Positions 10,180 to 23,480 of a DNA stretch of 64,000 nt are shown here, one piece after another. The position numbers and the translations under genes were made by a program. Origin of the DNA: Symbiodinium natans. Its lineage: Eukaryota > Sar > Dinophyceae > Suessiales > Symbiodiniaceae. The notes below the pieces were generated by a model. It was not told the origin of the DNA, did not search any database, and saw nothing but the letters and a program-made list of their open reading frames with translations. Positions within the stretch are counted from its first letter, which is position 1. The number at the start of each line of letters is the position of its first letter. The stretch spans positions 442,001 through 506,000 of the forward strand of contig CAJNDS010002196.1 of assembly GCA_905221605.1 (NCBI GenBank). Direction: 5' to 3'.

Positions 10180-11040
10180 GGTCTTTTTGGGCTTAAGGGT
10201 TCATGTACTGTCGTAGTGGCAGTGGTCGTCGTGACGCTGTTGTAGTACGGACGCCTTAGTAGTCCCAAGAAGAGCCACATGCTTAGAGTTGATGGACGAC
10301 AGGATACCATGGTAGTGCGACAAGCCGAATCTTAGGTTGAATACCATGGAAGCTTTTCAAGCCAAAGTTACTGGTAGACCTTTGCAGGTACCTGCTTGTC
10401 TTGGCCCTTTTGTCTGCGAAGTTTGTCATGTGGCCGTTTTGTGCTAAATGAATGTGTTTCTTTGTGTTTTTTGTTTTGTTTCACGAGCTACAGTAGCGAT
10501 TTTCATCTTGCGCTATTTGCACAATTAGCACTAGTTAGCATTATTTTTAGCCTTCTTTTGGCACTCTTTAGCACTATTTTTTTACAGCACTATTTAGCGC
10601 TATTTAGCACTATTTTAAGACAAGAAGGCTGCCATTAAATCTTTTCCAACAAATCGCAAACCTGTGCAGACGTCACTGCCTTCCTAGTTCCTGAGCACCC
10701 TTTGATGTCCTCGCAACACGTCTTATCGCAAAGTACGCTCTACGATCAGTTAAGGGTTTCGGGTCTAGGGTTGCGTTTGCTCTCCCCAGGGTTTCTCCTT
10801 GGTTTCAAAGTGGCATCATGAAAGGCAGTCGCCCGACTCGCGACCGGCATCTCCACCCCAAGTGCCTGGGGCCCGGGCAGTTGCCAGTACAGTGGCCGCT
10901 AGTTTGAATGCATCGTAAAAAGTTGTACCAAGATTCTGAGCCCAGTCGGTGCTCCGTGCAGAAATGAATTCGAAGAGCCCTGTGATTTTTTTGTGCTCGT
11001 TGGCAGTTTTGGAAAACTTTAGAAGGAGCTTGGTTAAGAT
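10180..11040. other. no supported gene
   Basis: AT-rich, T-run-rich stretch (10400-10640 has many TTAGCACTATTT-like repeats) with short open frames only. I see no coding or RNA signal that I can support. Confidence 0.5.
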
Positions 11041-11043
11041 TTC

Positions 11044-11715
11044 GTGGAGTTTTGGAAGCCTGTGTTTTTGATGTGCTCACGCTCATCCACAGATGTTTTG
11101 GGTTCAAGAGTAAGTGAGTTCCGCAGTCTTCGCAAGCCAAGAAGTGACTGGGAAGGAGGCTGCAGCATCATAGGAAACAGAAAACGCTACGGACGGAGCA
11201 CTTGTGCTCAAGCAAACAGTTTGCAAAAGGTTTCCAGGCTCCCCTTGCCCCTTCATACAGTCTCGAACACTTGCACGTCAACATGCACGATCGCCTCCAT
11301 CATGCTTCGTCCAGTCGTTCTATCACCACTTGCTGAGTCGACGAGAGCAGGCTTTGGACAAGTTGGCCATGCCTCCGCATACAGGAAACGTCTTGCAGCA
11401 ACCGTACGCTTTGCTTGCGCCCGGCCGAAATTAGACGCAGACCTGAGCACCCGGAGAGCCATTATGAGATTTGTTGGGCCCACCCTCGCCACCCCTCAGC
11501 TGCTGGAAACACCCGAAGCCAGGTGGGTGTGGGAACCATGGCTGCGAATCCCTAAATTTAAAGGATTTTCTGACATTCTGTATGTTGCGAAGGCAGCTAG
11601 CAAGGGAGCTCAGAACTTCCTCCTGGCGAACCCGGAAAGCTGGGCATGTAAAGCAGAGCAGGGTTCAAAGTTTTTAGGAGTTCAGTTTTCTCTCACATGG
11701 GCCCACAAAACATGA
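11044..11715 (+). CDS. open frame of 223 codons, unrecognised
   Basis: The longest host open frame in this part, with no ATG at its start. Its last 80 codons (GFSDILYVAKAASKGAQNF...) look more protein-like than the first part. It could contain one or more exons or be chance at this GC content. The following 11720-12900 is A/T-rich simple sequence ending in (AAATAT)n at about 12720-12850, without a gene. Confidence 0.2.
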   Translation: MEFWKPVFLMCSRSSTDVLGSRVSEFRSLRKPRSDWEGGCSIIGNRKRYGRSTCAQANSLQKVSRLPLPLHTVSNTCTSTCTIASIMLRPVVLSPLAESTRAGFGQVGHASAYRKRLAATVRFACARPKLDADLSTRRAIMRFVGPTLATPQLLETPEARWVWEPWLRIPKFKGFSDILYVAKAASKGAQNFLLANPESWACKAEQGSKFLGVQFSLTWAHKT

Positions 11716-12699
11716 CCCCATCTTCATATACCCCTAAACCTGAGCCAGGAAAATCCTTTCAATAATAATAATAATCATAATAATATTAATAATACTAAAT
11801 CAGCAACCTTGAAGCCCCAGATTCCGTGCTGTTGAAAGAGCCTGCGAAGATCAGGCCGCAGCCTGCGCCCTGCCCTGTGGGGTTGCAGGCCAGTCCCCTC
11901 TCCAGTACTTGGACCGGTTCGTGGGTTTTTCTATCAGTTTGTACCTGCCCCAAGCCCTACACCCTAAATCCTAAACCCCTTCTTAGGAGTATCCTTCAGA
12001 GTGTTTGAAGGGCCATCTTAGCATCGTTAGGCTTAGAGCGACCAGTCCGACCAGTGATCCTATTCATACTCCGCCCGCATTCGCCATGAACCTTCACGCT
12101 TCAAACATGACTTTTGTTGGAAGATTGCGGGAGGGAGGGGAGGGAGGCTCCATGCTCAGATGAACACTGTACCTAGAGGGCGTTGTGAGGAGATTCCCCC
12201 CCACCTTCCTGAAGCTGGAGCCCTGAAGCCTAAACCCATGCCTTTGACAGGGATTTCATCCGCAGCCACACACGATCAGGCCGGTGTAAGTTGCAGATGC
12301 CGCTTTGAGTTCAGGGTGCACGATGTGGTTGCTGACGTCAGACTCCTTACCAATTCTGGAGTGGAGACAATCCCCGTCACAAGCAAATCTGGCCGGCATA
12401 TCCCCCAAGTCCTCAGCCTGAACTGTGCATTAGAAGGCGTTGTTGTGATTCACGGCTTGGGCACTCGAGTACTTACTACTACGCTAGGCAACTGCAGGAC
12501 GCACGAAAAAAAAACCATTCGCAGCCGCGCAGCCCTAACCCGCAAATAATTTGCATCAGCCGCTTCACATCCTCGTGTTACAAGTGTGAGTGCTGGTGAA
12601 GAGCGAGAAGAGAGACCGGGAAGTGCGATACACCTGTGAATACAAGGAGAGGGAGAGAGAGCGAGATAGTATGCATACATATAACATAGAAAAATAGAT

Positions 12700-12850
12700 A
12701 AATAATACATAAATGAATACATAAAAGTCAATAAATAAATATAAATATAAATATAAATATAAATATAAATATACATATAAATATAAATGTAAATGTAAAT
12801 AAATAAATAAATAAATAGATATATATATATATATTTATTTATTTATTCTT
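12700..12850. repeat. AAATAT / TATTTA microsatellite
   Basis: Tandem ATAAAT units followed by alternating AT and then TTTA units. Confidence 0.85.
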
Positions 12851-13140
12851 ATTTCTGGATCGCACCGTCGATCTCTGAAGGAAACTCAACACTCGGGGAA
12901 ACCAAGACTTTGGACAGGAACCTCCTGAGCAGCGCGGACAGGGTCACCTTGAGGGAGCGTACCAGGGTGCAGAAGAAGAAAAGAAAGAAAGAAAATGCAA
13001 AAGAAAAAACAGAAGACAAGAAACATAAGAAGCAAAAGAAGAAGAAGACTAGGCAGAGACATTTGTGTGATGACTCAATGCCGAAGTCAAGAAGAAGAAC
13101 TTGCGCACAGTTGCTGTCAGCCTAAGAACATGTATCACAT

Positions 13141-13166
13141 CCCCCCCCCCCCCCCCCCCCCCCCCC
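13141..13166. repeat. poly(C) run
   Basis: An uninterrupted run of C about 26 bases long after an A/G-rich (AAGAAG) tract at 12970-13060. Confidence 0.9.
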
Positions 13167-13261
13167 GGGCTTCCTCCCAACCCAAAGGCAGGAACATTTT
13201 GAAGTTTGAACTGCCAAATCCCCACTACGGCCCTTGACTTTGAACCCCCCGCCAGAAGTTC

Positions 13262-13348
13262 ATTTGCGTGAAACCGAAACCCTACAAACCTTACATCCCT
13301 AACCCCTAAACCCCAAACCCCAAACCCTAAACCCTAAACCCTAAACCT
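13262..13348. repeat. CCCTAAA-type array
   Basis: C-rich telomere-like units with CCCCAAA variants. Confidence 0.85.
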
Positions 13349-14683
13349 TGGAACCCGAGACTGCACCATCCAGAAGCCACTAGCTGCTAGGCACTCGCTG
13401 AACATGGAGACAGGGATGCACCAGGCCAGAGACTACTGGGTGAGGGGCTTTGGGGTGGTTTAGATGGTGGCTTTTTGTGGTGCTTTCTTGTGATTTCGAG
13501 GTTGTGTCGGGCGTTTCCCACTGCATGTCAGATTGCCAGCCTGCAAGCCCACGCCACTTTCTCCCGGCTTTGTGTCATGAATCATGCGCATCATGCCATT
13601 TTTCATGGCACACCTCCCAGGTGTTTTGGCATGTCGATGCTTTGAAGCTCAAAGGTCAGGAGAGGCAGTGCCTTGGAGCCATTGGCTTTCGCATTGTGGC
13701 TCCGTATTTTGCCTTTAAAGTTTGTAGCCTGGACAAGTTCAAGCTTCAAGCAGTATACCATACCTGCAGCTCAGCAGTGGAAATAAAGGACGTGCAGGAC
13801 ACATGTATATATATATATATATATATATAGCATCCGTGCAACATATGTATAGATAGATGTATATATGTTTCACTCAGCTTTGATGTTTGCTCGTTGGCCT
13901 AAGACTGGCTGAGGACGGTCTCTCCGTCCTTCGAGCTGCCGTTTGAAGGACCGAGCCAAAGCTAACGCGGCGCGCACGACAGCTGAAGGGTAAGCACGCT
14001 GTTTGGGGGGGGGCTCTAGGATGCCAGGGTTTCATGATTCATTGAGCTGTTTCACCCTAAGCCCCAGCTCCGCCCCAGCTCCGCGACAGTGTTCCACGTT
14101 CCACACGTCCAGCCACAGGACAAATGAGCTTTCGGTGTCGTGGCCGCATCTTAGCCATTGGAGTTTGTTGAGGCAGCGTGGTGCCTCCTGGAAGCATGCC
14201 GCACGTAGGTCCTCAGGTCTGAGCAGGCACTTGCAGGCACTTGCAGGGAAGCGCGGCATGTGGACGACGAAAACACGCCGTGAAATCGTGGTGCGGTGCT
14301 CTAGCCTTCCCAAGTTTCAATCACTCGGGCAAGATGCTTGCGAAGGGCTCCCGTCTTCTCGGAAACCCCCATAAGGCGCCCTAGATTCAGGTTCCTAGGA
14401 CACGTCGTTGTGAGGCTGGTGCTGCTTCCGAAGCCAAACCCAGATGGAAAAGGCGCGGGAGGGCAGCGGCTCTAGAGATTCCAGGGATTTTAGGGGATTT
14501 CTGGGGTTGCCAGGCTTTGTGGCTTATTTGGGGAGATATTTTAGTCGCCCCTGCTGTCTCCATGGAGCTCTTGGCTCCAGCAGTCTAGCAGCTCACCTGA
14601 GGGCCCGGGGAATCTCAAGACTCAAGAGGCGCAAGTGCCAATCCGAAGCTGCATCTGAGACCCCAAAGCCGAGTAGCCTTAAA

Positions 14684-14748
14684 CCCTGGACCCTAAACCC
14701 TAAACCCTAAACCCTAAACCCTAAACCCTAAACCCTAAACCCTCAAGC

Positions 14749-14787
<39 letters not shown>

Positions 14788-14934
14788 ACCCTAAACCCTA
14801 CACCCTAGACCCTAGACCCTAGACCCTAGACCCTAGACCCTAAACCCTAACCCTAAACCCTAAACCCTAAACCCTAACCATAAACCCTAAACCCTAAACC
14901 CTAAACCCTAAACCCTAAACCCTAAACCCTAAAC
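14684..14934. repeat. CCCTAAA array with homogeneous variant blocks
   Basis: About 35 heptamers. Perfect CCCTAAA blocks flank an internal run of CCCTCAA units and then a run of CCCTAGA units, so variants have spread locally by slippage or unequal exchange. Confidence 0.92.
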
Positions 14935-14941
14935 CTGAGGT

Positions 14942-15112
14942 GGTGCGTCCCTCAAAAAGTCTGGTGGCGTGGGATCCGTGCACCTGAAGTGCGAGGCCAG
15001 CATGGCGGCCTCATGGGTTTGAAAGAGGTATCATGGATTTATAATAGAATTTACTTCTATTGGAATAGAACTATCTTTCTCATGAGAATAGAACTATAAT
15101 CGAATTATGACA
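14942..15112 (+). CDS. candidate exon after CCCTAAA array
   Basis: Directly after the array, a frame reads WCVPQKVWWRGIRAPEVRGQ, then GLMGLKEVSW, then an A/T-rich part that is probably already intron. Start and end are uncertain; no family recognised. Confidence 0.25.
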
Positions 15113-15875
15113 GAATTATACTAGAGGCACAAAAGGGCTTAGGGGTTTAATCTGTCTTTTTTCTTCAGCACCTGCTGAAGCTTAATGGATTTTGGGTTCT
15201 TCGGTCTCAGAGTTTAGACCCACCACGTCTACCGAAATCATTGGTAAGAGATCTGTCGTGATCCGCCCCAAAGCAGGGCTCAACAGCCCTAGAGCTCTGC
15301 CAGAAGAGTGGGTGTGCAATACGCAGGGCCTAAAGGGCTTTCTTCTGTTGTATTCACAATGCTTGTCGCCCAGCCTCCACTGGTGAGGCTGCAAGGGGCC
15401 TCGTGAACTTTTTTGTGCCTTGGCGGACTCTGAAACAGGATTTCGTACGCTTGTATGGAAAAACAAACATGTATCATACTGCCAGCCGAAGTCAGAGCCG
15501 AATAAGGGCCTTGATTGAAGTGGCCCCCGATAAGTCGATAAGGTGGGTGTGGTCATGACCCCGTGGCCACTCAAGACAATGGATTAGACGAATGCCTTTG
15601 TGTCCTCCTTGACAAGCATTGCAAGTCTAAACTGCTGGGAAAGCATGCGTGGTGGCAGTAGCAAAAGAGAATGCCGGGTTGTTTGTTGACATGTTCTGGA
15701 CCTGCCCCTGTCAGATACCATCGCCAAGACAGCATAGACTTAGATCACTCTTCCCATACGACACCAACAAACCTGTTCCCTCGATCTGAGGTGTCTATCA
15801 GCCACTTGGCAGCAGGTTTGCCAGTAGAGCTTGTAATCCCCAAGGTTCAGTCTAGGATTTTGGGGTCCAGGTAGT

Positions 15876-16116
15876 GCTGCGGACTTGGGGCAAAAGCCTC
15901 TGGGAGCCAGCCGGTACGTCAGACTTCAACAGTGTATTCACATTATATGCTACCGCTGCGCACGGGGACTGTCGCCTTTCCATATGTGCACTCGCAGCTG
16001 CCGTGGCCCTTCAGTTACATGCCCCAGGGATCTCCAGTCAAGACGCTACCCGTACTCCAGCAGTGTGGCTGGCGCTTGTCGACAACGGAGCTTCGCTGAA
16101 GTTATCCATGAAATAA
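15876..16116 (+). CDS. candidate terminal exon, unrecognised
   Basis: An open frame without ATG reads LRTWGKSLWEPAGTSDFNSV and on to an Ala/Leu-rich segment, ending at TAA. A TAG acceptor lies just upstream. No family recognised. Confidence 0.25.
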
Positions 16117-16904
16117 GCCGAGATTGCTCGGCTCTTTGAGCCAGCCGTATGATCTATCGTGTTGTTTCGAAACCCTCATTTGAAAAGCAAGACCCAAAGC
16201 TTTTGCACCTTGGTGCCTGCAATGGCCTGAATCACTGAAGTGCTTCGGGACCTTCATTTGATTGAGGGCCTGCATATCGTCACCCCTGAGGCCCTAAATG
16301 GCCCTAATCATCGAATCCCGGGCGTTCTCGGCTTATAAGTTTCAAGGGAATCTCCTCGCCGAGGCAGTGGACGCGCTGACTTCAAGCGCGAGCCGCGGGG
16401 GCCGGCGCCGACCTCGGAGAGAGGAAACACGACTTCAGTCTGAGGTTTCTAAATGGTTTCAAGGTTGAAACGTAGGGTTCGGGTGGGCGGTTTTTGTGAA
16501 GGGCTTCGTGTTTGGGGTTTAGGGTAGGGTTTCTGTTGATAGGGTCGCCAGAATTAACCCAGACCTTAGCTTCCAAACCTAGTACTCCTGTAGTGGCGCC
16601 TTAAATATCATTGGGTACGACCCGAAACACTTCTGCCCTCCGAGCCCAAAAGGCCTGACCCCGCGACTTCGGCGCGGGACTCTGGACCCATAATCCTTGG
16701 CCCGCGACGGGCCCAAAAACCGCTGGCCTGCGACCCTGCAAAAGAGTGGACCCGAAAAACCTTGGCCCGCGACCCGAACCCGAAGTAGATGCCAACACCT
16801 TGAACCCTGAGCCCTCACCCCCAAGGTTCAGCACAACTTTGCCGAACTCAGCACCTGCGGGCTACCAAAGGGACAGGAGATGCCCCTGTGCTTGATCTTG
16901 AGGG

Positions 16905-16980
16905 TTCTACCCTAAACCCTAAGACCTTAAAAACCGAAAGGCCCTAACACCCTAGAACCCTAGAACCCTAAAACCCTAAT
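16905..16980. repeat. degenerate CCCTAAA-type tract
   Basis: Units such as CCCTAGAA and CCCTAAAAA. Followed by a G-run near 17020. Confidence 0.6.
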
Positions 16981-17431
16981 GTGGAGTTGATGCGCCTGCT
17001 ACTCGCAGGGGTCCTTGGGGGGTGGGGGGGGGGGGTGGGTGGAAAGCCCTTGAGGGTGAAAGAGCGGTTTAGGGGCTCATTAGTGATATTTTTCATAAGG
17101 ATGATATTTCAGACCACTTATAGTTCATGTTGACTTCTCGTGCAGTCAGTCTCTCTTCTGGCAGGGGCCGAAAAATCTACTTGCAGAGGGTTTAGGTTTG
17201 AAGGGCTGTAGTCTTGTTGATTATTTGATTATGTTTTTTCTTTTGGGGGGGAGAGCCAGTGCTGGTCTCTTCTAGACAGGAACCCTGAAACCCTCAATGC
17301 CCCCCTGGATTTGTTACTTTGAGTCAAGGGGGTGGTTGAGAATTCAGTGCCCAACTGTTTTTTTTTTTTGGGGGGGGGGGATGGGGCTGTAAAAAGGCCA
17401 GGTCCACTTGATTTGTCCTCTCATTCATCAG

Positions 17432-17542
17432 CTCAAGTATGCTTCATTCCGAAGCTTTGCGGAGTCCTACAGGCTGGACTTGGTCCTGAGATGCCATGTC
17501 CTTAGCCTCCACCCAGAGGCCACGAAGTTCCTCAGAGCTCAG
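17432..17542 (+). CDS. candidate internal exon, unrecognised
   Basis: 111 bases, 37 codons with both borders in phase 0. A pyrimidine-rich acceptor (TTGTCCTCTCATTCATCAG) precedes it and a GTGGGA donor follows. The protein LKYASFRSFAESYRLDLVLR... looks helical. Confidence 0.4.
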
Positions 17543-20363
17543 GTGGGACTTCACAAAAGCTGTCGACAAGGAGACGCAGACTTTTGCTGCCTCTTCGGTG
17601 CAAATCGAAACCCCGAGGATGCCTAACCCTAAGCCGTAAACCCTAGACAAAGGGCTTGAGGATTTTGGGGGCTTCAGCTGTTGAAGGAGCAATGCAGGGC
17701 TTGTAGCAGCCCTGACCTGCTTGTGACAAGGGTTCACAATGGACAATCCAACACAGAGACTGTGGGGAGGGTGGTTGGGGGGGAATGTAGGGAGCCTTAA
17801 GATGATCTTTAAGAAACTCCTTGGGTCTTTTGGGTTCCTCCACCCCCCTCCCCCCGTCTCCCCAAGTATTCCACTGGCGGCTTCAAGCTTGAGGTGTGCC
17901 TGGAGATCGCCTCTTTGCCCGCGTGAAGAGGAACTTAAATCCAGCTCGGAGCCAGGGCGCTGCGCGGAACGATGGGTTCATGGATAGTTCTAGGGTTTCG
18001 TCTTGAGGGTTATGGTTACTGCTGCTGTGTTCTTGCACGTGCTACGTACGCAATGTAATGGACCGAATAAAAAGCACAGCAGCTCGCAGAAATCACTTCC
18101 GCCCGATGCCCTGGCATCCGAAGAAGCGCAATTCTTCGTATAGAGCAGCGCGAGCTCTCGCCAAGAGGGTTGAGTGACTACATGGAGGACTCCTTGAAAA
18201 TAAATGAGGATACATTTTTCATGCGCCTGTCTTATGGATGATATCTGAATCTTCTGCTCATGTTAGAGTGTCTACAGTACATGAGATCATCGTGACGGCT
18301 GTTTCTTGCGTAGTGTTGAGCATTACATGTTAGAGGAGTGAGCTCAGCTCGGAATACCCTGAACCGTTGCCGCCGTGCCCTGAAGCAACCCCAAAACTTG
18401 AAGCTGGTATCACACAATTACAAGCTGCTTTGTCAGAAATGCTCATCTGCTCACCTACCCCAGCCTTGTCCTGGAGCCTTTTCGAGTTCAGGGTTTTAGG
18501 CGAAATCTGAGGGCCCTTGGACCCACCTTGTGCTCACATGCCTTTGAAGTTTGTTTATTGGCTTTTGAGGAGGGAGTGGCTCTACCCCGTGGGATACAGA
18601 TAGACTTCTGTAGATACGCCGCAGCTGCATCCATCTCTGCCAACCACAATCCGGTTGATCCAGAGGTTTGCCCATGGCGTTAATCATCACTGGCCAAACA
18701 CCCTGGGTTTAGGATCTATGGAGCTGAAGATGAAGTGGTATGAAGTGCAAGTTTTCAGTTCGGCGGACTTTGTTTGGCCAGGCGTCAGCTGTTTGCACCA
18801 CTTGAAGATGCCTTTTGACAGGTAGGTGGTTTAGTGCAGGAAATCACTGCCAAAGGCAGCTGAGATCGGAATCGGATTCCCGGTCCATTTGATGACCTGG
18901 TGCTGCCAAGGCGTTCGAGGGCAGAGGGCTCGAGATTTCAAGCACGCCGTCCGCGCACGGATCAAACGTCAGCCTTGCCCGCCTCTGACGGGTGAGCTCT
19001 GTACCATTTTGTACCCTGAGTCAGGACCCTCGGATGTTTCAGATTGTCCCTTATGGGTACAAGAGGATAAATATTTAGGGGGTTTATAGGGCCAACCTAG
19101 TGCCCACTTCTGCCAAAAGATCTGACAACACATCGTCAGCTTGAGGCGGAGCGAGGCGACATTTGGTGTTTGATGTGGGGGCCAGAATTCACGGCAACGC
19201 CGAAGATTTGAGAAGTCCATGCAATTCCTGCGCTGTGTGTTAGAGTTTGATTCTTATCTAATAGGCTTCAGAGCTGTCACCTGATGCTGCAGTCTGCATG
19301 ATGTTTCCAGGTCTGTTGGAGGGTTGAGGCTGAGGGCTTCAGGTTTGCAGAAGCTTCAGCGTTTTGCCGATTGAAGTAATCTGCAGTGGGACAGTGCCTC
19401 CCTTAAAGTCTGGCCACGAATCTTGCAGTCAAACAGGACACCGAGAGCTGCAGTGCACAGGTCGGAGTTGCATAACTTGGCGCCTGCCCATTTTCCACGA
19501 ATTAGTTCGGGCCTTCTGGATCTTCTGTGGAGGCTTCCCACGAGATCCAGTCTTGGGTTCAATGACTCAGAGGCCCAGGCCTAGGAAGATCCACGATGTC
19601 CCCTCCTCGGCAGACCGCCTCATCCCCCGGTGCTTCTCCCGCGCTGTTGGGGCTTTGTGGCTTCGCTACTGAGGCATCCGAAGTTGAGCGTTGAACGACA
19701 ACCCTTATGGTGCAAACTGTAGAACCAGAATATGGACACCAGAGCAGGACAGGGCCGAAACTGCTACTAGTTGTAGAGGGTTTGGGAATACTAACATTGG
19801 CTTAATTGCTTCCTTTCTCTGGCACTTGATCGAGCTGCTTTTGCTATTTCTACTGCCTCTTGTCACTTTGTTGTGCATACTACTGATACTACTCCTACAC
19901 TCCATTTTACTGTTGGTATTCGTAGGTTGACGATGCTATCACGAGTGCGATTAGTTCCACAGCAAAACAACAGCAGCCACGAGTATTCTTACTACAACTG
20001 CTGCTAATTGTAAACGCATGCGCGCGCGCCGCCTCGGCAGCTGGGCCCGGCCCACGGCCCAAGGCCCAGGAGGAAAGACGGGGGAGGGGGTCCGGGTTTC
20101 AAGGGGGGTCCCAGACAGTTTCAGCAACCGCCCGGGAGGTGTCAGGGGGGGTCCCAGGGCGTGTCAAGGTTTACCCAAAAGCCGAATTCCTGCAGTTTGG
20201 AGCGCCCCCTCTATAGGAGCCGCCGACAGGCAGGACCCCCCCACGGCATCGGTTTGCAGCTCCAAGCGATGGGGGGGGGGTCGCACAGGGCGTGGAGGGT
20301 GAGGGAAGGAGACCGGATCCGTGTCTGCTTGTTCCAAACGCTTCTCGGCAGGAAGCCGAGGCG

Positions 20364-20491
<128 letters not shown>

Positions 20492-21945
20492 TATTGTCGC
20501 GCAATTGACGCTATGCTTTCCCTGACTTCACCCTGTCAAAACCTAGCTTCTTGCTCACTTATAACACAAGTCTCGACGTGCTTTTGCTGCTACTGCTACT
20601 ACTGCTAGAATTTGTAGTATGACTACCACTATTGGCATGGCTGTTGCTGCAGTTCAAATTCGAGCCAAGCAGCAGGCAGCGTAACTAATCTTGAAGACTT
20701 CACTTTGCCGCGAAGCCAGGTTAATTATACTGGGGTGCTTGGTTTTAGGCCGACATCAGCAAGCGCCAATGGTGTTGTGCCTGCAGCTTTTGCGGGCTTG
20801 GAGCACAGGAGGCACTCATTTTCACGTAGGTTGCAACCAGCGGACAACTTCAGGAAAACATGTGATGCATTGGAAGCCTGAGGCTCTGAGTTGTCGATGA
20901 ACTCTGTAGACAAACGACCCTCGCTACTAGTTACACCACACAGCCAATTCTGAAAGCTGAATCTCGCAGAATTGCTTCTACATGTTTCAATCTCCTCTTC
21001 CAGCGTCGTCAACACTTGATGGGAACAATGACCCTGTACGCAAAGGTCAGAGCTTTGGGTGCTTGGGTGCTGCACCGCACAACGCTGACGTGGCCTCGAC
21101 GCATGATGCGGAATTTGGATGTTTTCAAGCCCCATGCCTCAGCCACTTAGCTCCTGAAACCCTGAATTCATGAAGCCGCCGAACGCCAGAACTCCTGCTC
21201 TCGAACGAAGCGATTCACAAGGCATCCGCTGCAGAGCTTTGTGGGCATCACATCTCTGAATACTGCGCAGGGCACTTGGCCACAGGGTTTTGGGGTCTTG
21301 AACTTGGGGCTTGACAGCGACGCCTTTGAGCACAACACAGGTGGTCTAGTCTCCCAACTGTAGACTGGGATTGGAGCTTCAGTGCTGTGACAAGGCCCCG
21401 CCTTTTGCCAGAAAACTGCGGGGTTCTTGGGGTGTAGCGGGTGTGGCCATGGCTTCCACGTGTACTTCGAGCCCGTTCCCTGCTCTCGTAATCACTGAGT
21501 AATCACTATTTCGTGTCCCGCTCGCTCGAGGTTGGGTCAGGGCTCCAATTCCGCCATAGCGGCCGGGAATGCTTGAACGAGGGGAGAGGAGAAGTGTGGA
21601 GCTTCGAAGTTGAACTTCCGGGGATCTTCCGGGCGCCAAGCGTTAGGCATGCAGCAGGCTAGTGCCCAACACTTGCTAGACTCGGCTAGACGGCCAGAGA
21701 CTTCGAAAGAAATTGTGATCCCGCAGCAGGGTGCCGGAAGCCCACCCAAATTATAAGTTTCCGTACAACTTCTACGAGTTGGACAACTGAAAGCATCACC
21801 TGAAGCATCTCCGCAACGGTTGAATGGTTGAATTTATGTTGTTCCAGGCTTACCATTTTACAGCCGATCCCCCACAAGTGCCCCAAGCTAACAGTTCAGT
21901 GGGCTGGCGAAACTCAGCTCACTTCCGGACTGCCCTTCGTTGCAG

Positions 21946-22056
21946 ACAGCCAACCTGGTGGTGGACGGCTTGCTGGCACAAAGACGGGCCAAAGGCTTGC
22001 CAGGGCTCTCCCTGCAGCTCCGTGCCAGCAAGTACAGCGAACAACTCGTTCAGTCA
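21946..22056 (+). CDS. candidate internal exon, unrecognised
   Basis: 111 bases in phase 0 at both ends, after CTTCGTTGCAG and before a GTGGGT donor. It reads TANLVVDGLLAQRRAKGLPG and on to KYSEQLVQS. A (GA)n microsatellite at 22090-22118 follows. A further exon of what may be the same gene is at 22360. Confidence 0.4.
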
Positions 22057-22085
22057 GTGGGTCCTTTAATAAAAGCGTCGAGTGC

Positions 22086-22120
<35 letters not shown>

Positions 22121-22359
22121 CCAGGTTCTCCCGCGTGGCAGACGTGGGGTCTAACGCAAAGCAGCCCATGCGCTATGTGATGGCCTCAGCACTCAAGTCT
22201 GCCTCAAGCAAGATGGCATCGTGGGCACGTCGTGGGGAGCGTGTCAGCTGCGCACACAGAAGCCTGCCAGCTGCTACTGACGAAGAATCGATGTTGACAG
22301 TTGTGTTGTGGCGAGCTTGTTGCAAAGTGTGTCTTTTCCGCCTGGACTGGACTTTGCAG

Positions 22360-22460
22360 GCCAGCGCCGTCTCTGCAATCAGCGAACTTTCTTTCCAGCA
22401 TTGCGAGAAGCCAAGACGGGAGGAAAGCTGCAGCAAAACACTGAGGCGTGCAAGGCATAG
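22360..22460 (+). CDS. candidate terminal exon, unrecognised
   Basis: After GGACTTTGCAG, a frame ending at TAG reads QRRLCNQRTFFPALREAKTG and on to NTEACKA. A second open frame overlaps, so the frame choice is tentative. Confidence 0.3.
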
Positions 22461-23480
22461 CATTCCCAAAACTCTCCCAACCTCTGCACCTGGGCTGATT
22501 CTGCCAAGGCCCCCAGACACAATTGACCCAAAGATATGATGGGATCTACACGAAAGTAAAGATGTGCATGCAAAATGAGATTGAGGGGTTCTGTCTGAGT
22601 GGTGCATCCATAGGTTTACACATGTTCACAGAATGAAGCACAGGCCCTCAGTACCTCTCATCAGTATAAACCTGCCCTTTTGTCCAAGCCAGCCAGATCC
22701 CTCAAACCCGAAACTGGCCCTGAACCCCCAAGCTCATCCCCGCGAGATCAGGCGAAGCCTTCCTGAGGGCAATGCTGGTTACGACAAGCCTTCCGCGTGC
22801 GCGGGCCCCATTCAAGCCTGGTAGGCGACATGAATCTCGTTACGAGCAGACCCCCTTAAAATGCACGGGTTTCATCATGTCTCCGATGGTCAACAAAAGA
22901 CTATGCATCGGAAGAGTCGGGATTAGGGGGCTTCTAGAAATCCCGGCACTGATTTGAGCTGATCTTCAAAATGGGTTCTTGCAGGTCAAAGAGCATCACC
23001 CCAGCATTCCGGTCAAAACCCACTTGAGCTTGCGAGCCCCAATATCCTGGTCCCCAGCCACACAACCAGCACAGGAACCGGTCCTCTTGGCGGATGTGGA
23101 CTGGGAGAATTTCCAGGCACTTGCCGTTCATGTCGACTAAGTTGCGGCTTTTGTTCTCGGACACCCGAAATTCATGGTTTTGAGGATTGATAGGGCGCAG
23201 GGTGTAGAGGGCTAGAGCCTCGTAGGGCTTTAGGTGCATCCTGAATACCCCCCCCCCCAAAAAAAAAAAAAAAAAAAACCAAAGGGTGTAAGGGAACTGC
23301 GGGTGAAGGTTCACAGTTGCAGGCTTGCGTGTGAAGTTTGGACTTGGGATGCGTGGGATTCTGCATCGGTTTCGGGCTGTCTGCCCTTCCAGTGGATGAA
23401 GATGGAGCTTGGTGCTGGATCCTACTTTGTTGAGTATGCAATCGAAATCGGCGACTTAATATGAATCCCCCCTGAAGACT

